64,000 nucleotides of DNA. It comes from Cupriavidus pauculus (GTDB lineage: Bacteria > Pseudomonadota > Gammaproteobacteria > Burkholderiales > Burkholderiaceae). Shown piece after piece: positions 34,891 through 42,032 of this stretch (positions within the stretch are counted from its first letter, which is position 1; each line of letters begins with the position of its first letter). The notes under the pieces were generated by a model, which was not told the DNA's origin, searched no databases, and saw only the letters and a list, made by a program, of their open reading frames with translations. The position numbers and the translations under genes are program-made. The stretch covers positions 229,881 to 293,880 of the forward strand of contig NZ_BPUO01000009.1 in assembly GCF_022179805.1 (NCBI RefSeq). The letters run 5' to 3'.

Positions 34891-35481
34891 CTACTTATCG
34901 ATGGTTTGGAAACTGACGGGCGCCTTCGCGTGATCGAAAACTTGCGTGAAGTCCCATTCTTCGCCGTGCACTTCTGCGACCGGCAATCCAACCTCTCGGC
35001 GCAACCGCTGCGCGAGATTCCACGCATGCGCGCCAAGTATCCTTGCTTGCTTCCGGAGCTCCGCTGACATGGTGTAGCTGTAGCCCGCAGCAATGGGCTG
35101 ATACTCTTTCGCTATCGCATGCCGGCTCGAAACCACTCGTACGCGCATGCCAAGAATGTCATTGGCAATACCTGGTGAAATCCATCGCCAATCCACGTCC
35201 TCAGGCAAAAATAGCTCTGGCATCGTATCGGCCGACACGCCGATCTCGCCGCCATGACGTCCGCCGTCCTCGACTTCCCGAAGCTGCTCGTCAATCGCCA
35301 CGGCACAGGCTTGGCCAAAGGTTTCGAGGGACACAGCGATTAGTAGAGCGCTCCGCACGGTTTCGCGTCGCTGGTCTCGTCGGCGCTGTGCGAATATGAC
35401 ACCTTGGTTGAGGACTGCGACAACGACTGCGCCGCCAAAAGCCCAAGCCGCAGGTCCGATTTAAAATCCTGCTGTCGCCAT
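34891..35481 (-). pseudogene. Membrane-anchored hypothetical protein with an in-frame stop near its start
   Basis: From 35358 to 34891 the frame encodes a 155-aa soluble protein (GVSADTMPELFLPEDVDWRW, YTMSAELRKQARILG). The same frame is open upstream and encodes a hydrophobic anchor (AAWAFGGAVVVAVLNQGVIF then a RRRDQRRE positive patch) without any start codon. An ATG at 35481 gives MATAGF, then TAA at 35463-35461, then the anchor. This looks like a nonsense mutation removing the anchor, unless translation starts at the GTG at 35358. Confidence 0.5.
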
Positions 35482-35485
35482 TGTC

Positions 35486-35809
35486 CTAAAGTCCCAGCTT
35501 CGCCAACGCAGCAGGCAAATCCACCGACAAATTCTTGCCGGCGAGATAAGCGACGGAGCCATCATTGAGAGTCTTGGTGGCTGATTCCAGGTATTTCGAA
35601 AAGGGCGTGTCGTGTTCGAGATCACCGCGACCGTAATGCAGTAACGCTTTGACGTAGATCAGATCCTCTTGCGATAGCGTCGCGAGCAACCTTTCCACTG
35701 GATCGGGAAGAAAAATTGAATGGTCTATACTACCGCCGGTACTTATCTCATGCCGTTGGAGATCCAGCTTTACGAGTTCATCGATGGTCTTGCGTAGAGT
35801 CGGTGTCAT
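35486..35809 (-). CDS. Small hypothetical protein (DUF3775-like)
   Basis: This 107-aa protein contains LIYVKALLHYGRGD, similar to the GRGD core of DUF3775 proteins, followed by KYLESATKTLNDGSVAYLAG. It starts 2 bp after the stop of the NucS-like nuclease gene, so it is in the same operon. Function unknown; a small regulatory partner of the nuclease is possible. Confidence 0.5.
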   Translation of the reverse strand: MTPTLRKTIDELVKLDLQRHEISTGGSIDHSIFLPDPVERLLATLSQEDLIYVKALLHYGRGDLEHDTPFSKYLESATKTLNDGSVAYLAGKNLSVDLPAALAKLGL

Positions 35810-35811
35810 AG

Positions 35812-36555
35812 CTAATCCTTCGTGGAAGAGGGCGTCGATTCGCCTGAAGCCAACGCCCGTCCGATCGGGGAGAGCGAAAAGCTTACCTGGTACTCAAATA
35901 GCGCGATGTTGGGCACTACGACGATCGCTTCCCGGAGTGCATCACTGATCGTTCTCGCAACGATCACTCCGCTAACGGCCTTTCCTTTGGCAAGGTTGAG
36001 GGTGACCCATCCCATGTAGTTTGCGAGTTGACCAATAGCCTTGTCCGGAGCCTGCCCACGCTTGAGTTCAAAAACTACAAAATTACCATCTTCGTCCGTT
36101 GCCAGGATGTCGATTCGGCGTCCACTGCTGGTCGGGTACTCGAGCCCATTGTTCCCATTCTCTCCGTAAAGTCGGAGCCGCCTGCCATGGACCGGGATCG
36201 ATGCTAGATTGGCAGCGATAAATTCCTGAAGTTGCCGTTCGAGTTGAAACACGGTTTCAGTCGCTTCTTCATCGTCGACGCGGGACTCCTCGTCGCCAAT
36301 AGACCCAAGGACCTCGTCAGCCTGTGCCAGAATGCCTGGCCGCCCGATACGAACTTCCGTATCGCTTTCGAAGATGCTCCAGCCCATCCGCTCGAACCCG
36401 CGGCGGAGCTTTTGAGAATTGTCGCCGTCAGGCGTCATACCTGGCGGAGTCTGCGCCGGATTTGAGCGACACCACTTCTTCATTTCGTGTAGTTGAATGC
36501 CACCGTCGGGCGCAGGTTCGACAATTAGGTAACGCTTGGGGGGTCGGCGAAACAC
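35812..36555 (-). CDS. NucS-like PD-(D/E)XK endonuclease
   Basis: This 247-aa protein starts at the GTG at 36555, just after a strong AAGGAG; the TTG at 36579 lacks such a site. After a winged-helix-like N-terminus it has an LERQLQEFIAANLASI helix and the nuclease core GRRIDILATDEDGNFVVFEL, KRG, then AIGQLANYMGWV: Asp, E-x-K and the following Gln are all present. NucS/EndoMS relatives cut branched or mismatched DNA; stand-alone bacterial copies are often in mobile DNA. It precedes a small DUF3775-like gene in an operon. Confidence 0.75.
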   Translation of the reverse strand: MFRRPPKRYLIVEPAPDGGIQLHEMKKWCRSNPAQTPPGMTPDGDNSQKLRRGFERMGWSIFESDTEVRIGRPGILAQADEVLGSIGDEESRVDDEEATETVFQLERQLQEFIAANLASIPVHGRRLRLYGENGNNGLEYPTSSGRRIDILATDEDGNFVVFELKRGQAPDKAIGQLANYMGWVTLNLAKGKAVSGVIVARTISDALREAIVVVPNIALFEYQVSFSLSPIGRALASGESTPSSTKD

Positions 36556-36575
36556 GCAGACTCCTTTCGGAACAC

Positions 36576-36923
36576 TCAATAGAACTCAGTAGGGGCGGGA
36601 TACGCGCAATTGTGCGCTGGAATATTGCCTCGCACCTTCATTCGACGCAACGGGGCAACCCCGAACGTCCACCGGCCACGTCTCGTCTGCGTCAGGACTG
36701 CTGCGCAGGCCAAGCGTACGATCGACGATTCGCGCCTATCAGCAAGCTCGGCGCGGCTTCCGCCCGCGAATAGCAGGTCGACTAGATCTTCGGCGAGGCG
36801 AGGGGAGGGCCCCACCGGCAAGAGGGCTGCCGTCAGATCGGCGACCAAATCTCGACTCGTTACGGAGCCGCAAAGTGAGTTCACCCTCAAGAACGCCGAC
36901 CCGATGTCGTTCACGCGAAACAT
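36576..36923 (-). CDS. 115-aa ORF overlapping the kfrA 3' end
   Basis: Starting at an ATG at 36923, it reads MFRVNDIGSAFLRVNSLCG, then SRDLVADLTAALLPVG, RLAEDLVDLLFAGGS. It overlaps the last ~185 bp of kfrA in another frame, where the kfrA frame has become Arg/Pro-rich and unlike protein. Either it is a separate gene between kfrA and the nuclease, or the two frames are one gene split by a frameshift near 36900. No family recognised. Confidence 0.45.
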   Translation of the reverse strand: MFRVNDIGSAFLRVNSLCGSVTSRDLVADLTAALLPVGPSPRLAEDLVDLLFAGGSRAELADRRESSIVRLACAAVLTQTRRGRWTFGVAPLRRMKVRGNIPAHNCAYPAPTEFY

Positions 36924-37629
36924 CTCGTAGCCCACGCTCCACCTCCTCACGCAGCGCGGCTTCCGTGTTAGCGCTACGCTGGCGCAGTTCTTCGAGGGAA
37001 CGCTGGATGGTAATGCTTGCCGTGCGCGCGCGATCGATCTCCAGCACCGAACGGCGAGCAGCTTCTTCGTAGCGTTCGGCTGCCATTTGAGCCTGCTCGC
37101 GCGTGGCCGCAAGCTCGGCGGCGAAATCCTTTCGAGCGCGGTCCAATGCATCGTCGCGCAACCGCATCTCCTCGCGCAATCCTGCAACTTCCTGCTCGAG
37201 GTTCTTCCTGCCTTCCAATGCTGCGGCAAGCCGGCTTTCGACCAGCCGGATCTCTGAACGCGCCGTGGCGAGTTCGGCCTCCACGCGCACGACCTCGGCC
37301 TGCTTCCGCTGAACCTCCTCACGAGCTTGCGCAACGTCGGCTCCGGCCTGCGCACGCTCCGCGCCAAGCTGGCCACGCTCGAGCCCCAAGCCCGTATCGG
37401 CATCGGCAACAGCGCGCTCCCACAACGTTCCCACCATGTCTGCCGCGAGTTTGAGAAGTTCTGGGCTCATGTCCGTGCGATCGATGCGAATGCGTGCCGT
37501 CGCCCGAATCTCGTGCCAGAACTCCCGCAGCACTGCGCCAGGCGTGCCCATAGAGCCTTTGCGCACAAGTTGATAGAGGCCATTAGCTGTTGGCGTGATC
37601 CCGTATTCAAGAAAGAGCAAGCGGCACAC
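36739..37629 (-). CDS. kfrA: KfrA-like DNA-binding coiled-coil protein
   Basis: The N-terminus is a KfrA DNA-binding domain (LVRKGSMGTPGAVLREFWHE) followed by ~180 residues of heptad-rich coiled coil (EEVQRKQAEVVRVEAELATA, LREEMRLRDDALDRARKDF). KfrA proteins of plasmids and integrative elements bind operators and act as accessory partition or regulatory proteins. The first codon is unclear: the frame is open to ~37672 (NLREVYRQV upstream of the GTG at 37629), and this sequence belongs to the domain, so a non-ATG start or a lost start is likely. It is divergent from the recombinase gene. Confidence 0.7.
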   Translation of the reverse strand: MCRLLFLEYGITPTANGLYQLVRKGSMGTPGAVLREFWHEIRATARIRIDRTDMSPELLKLAADMVGTLWERAVADADTGLGLERGQLGAERAQAGADVAQAREEVQRKQAEVVRVEAELATARSEIRLVESRLAAALEGRKNLEQEVAGLREEMRLRDDALDRARKDFAAELAATREQAQMAAERYEEAARRSVLEIDRARTASITIQRSLEELRQRSANTEAALREEVERGLRDVSRERHRVGVLEGELTLRLRNESRFGRRSDGSPLAGGALPSPRRRSSRPAIRGRKPRRAC

Positions 37630-37751
37630 CTGTCGGTAGACCTCGCGCAGATTTCGAGAGCTACATTAGGCACTTACTAACGAAAGTTGCCGAGAAATGC
37701 ATCTTGGTTTCAGGCCGATCTTTCCATGTCAGCTTTGCGTCAGGAGCGTCG

Positions 37752-39050
37752 ATGAGAACGGATATTGGCGTACCCACGAGATACGCCGCGGCAGTGAAAC
37801 TCCGCGCGAGCCAAGTCGGCGGTTTCGGCTCCAACCTTGGGGATGCGACTCGCCTGCAGATCCGCGTCCAAACTGACCTGGACGCCGTTTCGCTGTGGCT
37901 AGCCAACTATGTCGACAGCCCGGCAACGCACGCGAACTATCGAAAGGAAGCCGACCGCCTGCTGCTCTGGGCCCTCGCGGATGCTCTCAAGGGGCCGGCC
38001 GCGATCGCGCAAGAAGACCTGCGCCTGTTCCGCGCCTTTCTGGCGGCTCCCGAACGCAGCAACCCAATCTGGACAGTAATTGCGGAGGTCAAGCCCATTT
38101 CGTCGCTGACCCACGAGGACCTCACGCGCTATCGCCAATTCTTGGCGGACCCCCAGCCGGCCTCGACATGGATCACCGAAAACGGTGCCCGCTTCGCAAC
38201 AGACGATCCGCGTTGGCGGCCCTTTGCTGGCCAGCTCGAGCCAGCGAGCGTCAAGCAGGCCGTCGTGATCCTGGACAGCATGTTCGGGTGGCTCGTCGAG
38301 TCAGGTTATTTGCGAGGCAATCCGCTAGGCCTGCTGCGCCAACGGCGCCGACGGCCGTCCCAGGGCGTCACACGCTATCTGCCAGCCGTGATGTGGCAAC
38401 ACGTGAAGGATTACGTCGGCGCCATGCCGCAAGGCAATCCGGCGGAGCAGCGCAACCACGCCCGCGCACGATGGCTGACCACCCTCCTCTATCTGATGGG
38501 CCTGCGGATCTCTGAAGTCGCTGCCGGCACGATGGGCAACTTCGTGCGCGAGATTGACGCCGGCGGCACGCAGCGCTGGTGGCTAGAAGTGGTCGGCAAG
38601 GGCCAGAAATACCGGCGCATCCCGGTTTCGGAAGAGCTGCTGCTCGAGTTAATGCGCTATCGCCAGGTGCACGGTCTCGCGCCCTTGCCAGCACGCAACG
38701 ACCTGACCCCCCTGCTCTTGCCATTTCGCCGGCGTGCCGGCAATGCTTCGGGCGAAGGCGTCAATCGCAAAACGGTGCACAACGCGATCAAGGACGTTTT
38801 CGAGCGCGCGGCCGACTGGACGGAAGACAAGGGCGAGGGATACGTCGAGCACGCCGCCCACATTCGTGAAGCCTCCGCGCACTGGCTGCGACATACCGCT
38901 GCCTCGCACATGCTGGACAGCAAGATGGATTTGCGGACCGTACGCGACAACCTTGGCCATGACTCCATCAATACTACAAGCCAGTACGCGCATGAAGAAG
39001 ACGATCGCCGCCATGACGAAACGACGCAGAGCCATCGTATGAACTGGTGA
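37752..39050 (+). CDS. Tyrosine recombinase/integrase
   Basis: This is a 432-aa protein. The ATG at 37752 with AGGAG 6 bp upstream is preferred over the TTG at 37704. It has an N-terminal core-binding domain (THANYRKEADRLLLWAL), a second SAM-like segment, and the catalytic domain with R252 (LMGLRISEVAAG), HWLRHTAASHML, LGHDS, and nucleophile Y412 (TSQYAHEEDD). It is related in layout to the recombinase at 5109 but is a different protein without the DUF3701 arm. The gene ends in an overlap with a small H-NS-like gene. It may drive movement of the right part of the island. Confidence 0.9.
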   Translation: MRTDIGVPTRYAAAVKLRASQVGGFGSNLGDATRLQIRVQTDLDAVSLWLANYVDSPATHANYRKEADRLLLWALADALKGPAAIAQEDLRLFRAFLAAPERSNPIWTVIAEVKPISSLTHEDLTRYRQFLADPQPASTWITENGARFATDDPRWRPFAGQLEPASVKQAVVILDSMFGWLVESGYLRGNPLGLLRQRRRRPSQGVTRYLPAVMWQHVKDYVGAMPQGNPAEQRNHARARWLTTLLYLMGLRISEVAAGTMGNFVREIDAGGTQRWWLEVVGKGQKYRRIPVSEELLLELMRYRQVHGLAPLPARNDLTPLLLPFRRRAGNASGEGVNRKTVHNAIKDVFERAADWTEDKGEGYVEHAAHIREASAHWLRHTAASHMLDSKMDLRTVRDNLGHDSINTTSQYAHEEDDRRHDETTQSHRMNW

Positions 39051-39262
39051 TGACCCGCCTCGAGCTAACGTGCGAGCACCTTCTGGCGATAGGATGTTTT
39101 GACGCGCTTGGCGTCGCCGGCGACACTGCCTCAGGCGTGATCCGCTTCCGCGACGCCAATGGCCACGCCTGGACCGGCCTTGGCGATTTGCCGGATTGGC
39201 TGCAGCGCGCCGTCAATGCAGGACAGTCGATCGAGCACTTCCGCGTCCGGCGAAAGGCATAG
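39047..39262 (+). CDS. Small H-NS-tail-like protein coupled to the recombinase
   Basis: This 71-aa protein (GTG at 39047 or ATG at 39050) overlaps the recombinase stop. The C-terminal half, RFRDANGHAWTGLGDLPDWL then QRAVNAGQSIEHFRV, resembles the DNA-binding tail of Burkholderiales H-NS proteins (YRDP-G-TWSGRG-PAWL) but lacks the coiled-coil oligomerisation part. It may be a recombination directionality or DNA-architecture factor for the recombinase; this is inference from coupling and resemblance. Confidence 0.55.
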   Translation: MMTRLELTCEHLLAIGCFDALGVAGDTASGVIRFRDANGHAWTGLGDLPDWLQRAVNAGQSIEHFRVRRKA

Positions 39263-39501
39263 CTTGAGCCAAGGCCGGTCCCGACCGAGGCCGTGTGGAA
39301 CTGTCTCCCCTCGCACACAAGCGCCTAGCTGGAGCGGCCTAGGGGAAACCCCGATTTGCCTACGGAATTAATGAGATGTTGTAGGCACGCAGGGCTTGCA
39401 GCCAGCAGAAATTCTACAGCAGCCGAGCACGAGCGATACTTGACCAAGCCGTTAAAAGTGCTAACTTCGCAAAAATGCCCGACCGACGGTGGAGGTAAAA
39501 A

Positions 39502-40188
39502 ATGTCTCGGATGCGCTTTTTGCTGCTCCTTACACTCTGCGTTTTATCCTCGCTCAGTTATGGTTGGGAAGTGAAGACGAAAACGGATTCTATGACCGAT
39601 GAAGTGCGACGGTCTGCCGTGACACGTAATGCACAAGGCTTCGAACTTTCGTTCTATCGCATCAGTCCCGACGGCGCCGTGTGGGCAAATTTCTCGCTGC
39701 CGGACAATTTTGATGTCCTCGGCACCCAGTCCCCGATGTACCGAATTGACCAATTGAAGCCGGTTGACTTGAATGTGGGCCGGAACTCAAAAATCGCCGG
39801 GCTTCCCGAAATGGTGAGGCGCGAACCGAAGTGGATCAATTTCTTGGTGTGGCATGGTAAGGGCCAACTGCTGACCGGAACGCTGCGAGACTTTATGGAT
39901 GGGAAGAGCGTGACATTCCGCTATTACCTGGCTACAGGTGGCAGCAAAGAGACGACATTCGATTTGCGAGGTGGAAAGGAGGCCATTGCGCAGGCCGTTG
40001 GCGTGGAGGCAAATCCGGACCCTGCCGCCGTTGACCAGGAAAAGGCTCGCAAGGCCGCCATGAACGAGGCGATGGAAAAGTGCAGCCATGAGTTTAATGG
40101 TTCCGACAGACAGACAATTCTGAATCGCATGAACTGCATGCAGCAGGCAGCGAAGGCAGCAGCAGAAGCTGAGAAGGCAGCGCGGTAG
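39502..40188 (+). CDS. Exported protein of unknown function
   Basis: This 228-aa protein has a signal peptide (MSRMRFLLLLTLCVLSSLSYG, cleavage after ~residue 21) and a GGAGG ribosome-binding site. The mature part is mixed alpha/beta and ends in an Ala/Glu/Lys-rich helix. Two Cys residues in the C-terminal part (KCSHEF, MNCMQQ) could form a disulfide. No family recognised. Confidence 0.65.
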   Translation: MSRMRFLLLLTLCVLSSLSYGWEVKTKTDSMTDEVRRSAVTRNAQGFELSFYRISPDGAVWANFSLPDNFDVLGTQSPMYRIDQLKPVDLNVGRNSKIAGLPEMVRREPKWINFLVWHGKGQLLTGTLRDFMDGKSVTFRYYLATGGSKETTFDLRGGKEAIAQAVGVEANPDPAAVDQEKARKAAMNEAMEKCSHEFNGSDRQTILNRMNCMQQAAKAAAEAEKAAR

Positions 40189-40620
40189 TCCGATGTATCT
40201 GGAATAAATATTCCTTGCCATAGTGCTTGCTGCGGCCACAAGCGCACCGAGCGTTTGCACCCAACGCTGCAATATCGATGTCGATGTCGGGTTCCATGTA
40301 CGTACCGCCTATGGAAGGCAATTCATCCGCCACCACCTATTCGGAGTATTCGATTTCTTCACACGAATGGCGGCAATGGGTGTTAGCCGAAAAGGCCTTG
40401 GATTTTTGCGCCCAATCCCACTGCGCTGAAATGGCTAGCCGACGTATCCAAGCGTCCACATAAGTCGTGAATCGTCAATCACATAGAGGACTCGCTCAGT
40501 TAAATGAGCGTGTGGATTTGATCTGCCGCAAATAGCGGCGAGACTCACCGCTCAAAATAGTGCCTGTCGCGGACGGCAATCGTGTCGTCGCGTAAGTCTT
40601 AAAGTAGGCAACGACGTACC
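40189..40620. other. Gap without a clear gene
   Basis: About 430 bp. A frame around 40270-40463 (MYVPPMEGNSSATTYSEYSI, SSHEWRQWVLAEKAL) looks partly protein-like but lacks a start with a ribosome-binding site and may be a remnant. The promoter of the following lipoprotein should be in 40500-40600. Confidence 0.4.
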
Positions 40621-41022
40621 ATGAAAGCCCCAGCAACTACCCTTATGCTTGCCGCAGCCATTCTGGCCGGCTGTGCCGGTTCGCCGGCACGTATTTCGAT
40701 GATGGATGAGGCCGAGCTTGCTCAGCAATCAAGCGACAATCTTTGCTTGGCGTACAACTTCGGCAGTAACAAAGAACGAGTTATGACCGAGCTACAGAGA
40801 CGCAACGCTCTCAACGCTCGTGACCTCGATAACGTCGCCGGCAGAACCGTCCAAATCGGGATGTCCCGGACGGGACTCTATTGCTCTTGGGGTCGTCCTG
40901 CCCGGATCAACAGCACGACAACGCGCTACGGTACTCGCGAGCAGTGGGTATATGAGCGTTCAAGCGCCTCCCGGCAATACGTGTACGTGGAAAATGGCGT
41001 GGTGTCTGCATATCAGAACTAG
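40621..41022 (+). CDS. Small lipoprotein (SmpA/BamE-like fold possible)
   Basis: This 133-aa protein has a signal peptide and lipobox ILAGC (Cys18), so it is lipidated and membrane-anchored. The C-terminal half GRTVQIGMSRTGLYCSWGRP and EQWVY...YVYVENGVVSAYQ resembles the two-layer fold of SmpA/OmlA-type proteins (G-MS-x-L..GxP and a final strand pair). No operon partner. Confidence 0.65.
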   Translation: MKAPATTLMLAAAILAGCAGSPARISMMDEAELAQQSSDNLCLAYNFGSNKERVMTELQRRNALNARDLDNVAGRTVQIGMSRTGLYCSWGRPARINSTTTRYGTREQWVYERSSASRQYVYVENGVVSAYQN

Positions 41023-41127
41023 TGGGAAATGCGTTCCCCAGGCCGGCGAGTGACGAACTGCATTTGCGTATTGCCGTGCCGCTTCGTGTCCCACTTGCCG
41101 TAGCAGCACCATTTCTTTAGAGAAAGG

Positions 41128-41245
41128 GGTGCTACGCTACGACGCAAATATGGGGTACGTAGCAGCCTCGTAGGTGCTACGCAGCAGCCAAGATCGGTTT
41201 GCAATAAGGCGCTTCAGGTGCTACGCAAGGCGTGGGCGTAGCACC
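41128..41245. repeat. Repeats of GGTGCTACGC ending in a perfect hairpin
   Basis: GGTGCTACGC occurs at 41128-41137, 41173-41182 and 41217-41226, and its reverse complement GCGTAGCACC at 41236-41245. The last pair forms a perfect 10-bp stem with a 9-nt loop. The array is 118 bp long in non-coding DNA next to the transposon-like end. Confidence 0.6.
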
Positions 41246-41360
41246 CCTCGTGCCAGACTGAAGGACGTGGCGGCGCGGTGCGCGGGCAGCTATGGTACCG
41301 CGGGATCTCTCAGAGTCTGCCGACGGTCGCCGGAGTGGACCGGCAATCCTTGCCAGTAAA

Positions 41361-41408
41361 GGCTTTCAGGGAAAGCGCCAGATTTAGCACGAAAAGTACG
41401 ATTACCCC
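41361..41408 (-). mobile_element. Possible transposon end, relative of the one at 3934-3979
   Basis: On the minus strand it reads GGGGTAATCGTACTTTTCGT then GCTAAATCTGGCGCTTTC. It shares GGGGT-ATCGTACTTT, GTGC and TCTGGCG with 3934-3979 in the same orientation. Tn3-family ends have this form. No transposase lies nearby. Confidence 0.45.
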
Positions 41409-41539
41409 ATTTTGAGGGGGGTCAGCGAGGATCTCAACAGATTGTTGAGCAAATCTGTTTGCACAAGCCTATTTTGTGATTTATGAATCGCTTTATAGCG
41501 TCCCTCAACCGTCGCTTTGCCAGCTGCAACAACGCTTCG

Positions 41540-41625
41540 GCGGTCGAAGGGCGGGATAACGTCGCAGCACGAGCACGTTTGGGTTGAGAACGCTTCGTTG
41601 GCTTCTGCAAACACCACGCACTGCC
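41540..41625 (-). pseudogene. TnpB (IS200/IS605) zinc-ribbon scrap
   Basis: A minus-strand frame contains VVFAEANEAFSTQTCSCCDV at about 41565-41617, matching the zinc-ribbon start of IS605-type TnpB (F-EVNEAFSTQTCS-CC). Neither the RuvC residues nor the second Cys pair is preserved. The flanks in all frames are unrelated. Confidence 0.55.
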
Positions 41626-42032
41626 TGATGGGCCTTGTACTTGGGTATCTTTGATTTCCCTGCACTTTACCGGGGTAGCCAGCCCTAGCATCCGTGCGGG
41701 TTTCCGGGCGGCGCTCGCCTGACACCCCAGTCAAATCAGTCACTTGCTGACTGGTCCTTTGCTCCCCCTCCTGAACCGCTGATCGGCCCCTGGGCCCTCG
41801 GGGCGTGCCGGCGAGCCCGTGCGATGCCCCTGTTTCGGCAAGATAATGATAGTTATCCGTCTTTGATCATTTCTTACCCTAATCAAACGCCTTTCCTAAC
41901 GTTAGGCTCGTGCGTTAGTTGGGAGCGCGTTCAACTCTGCCCGACGCCCGTCCCTAGCCACTACGCCCGACAGGATCCGGGCGACCTGCGGGCCCGATGC
42001 ACGAAAGATCCTCCACTGCCAACGAGCACGCC
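41625..42032. other. Gap after the TnpB scrap
   Basis: About 400 bp between the TnpB scrap and the kelch lipoprotein gene on the minus strand. Nothing recognised beyond short frames; an AT-rich segment at 41840-41900 may hold the 3' end of the lipoprotein transcript. Confidence 0.4.

Noticed and set aside
41128..41245. CRISPR array or integron attC interpretation of the 10-mer repeats
   Set aside because: Repeats are too short and unevenly spaced for CRISPR, and lack the attC core boxes; no Cas or IntI gene is present.
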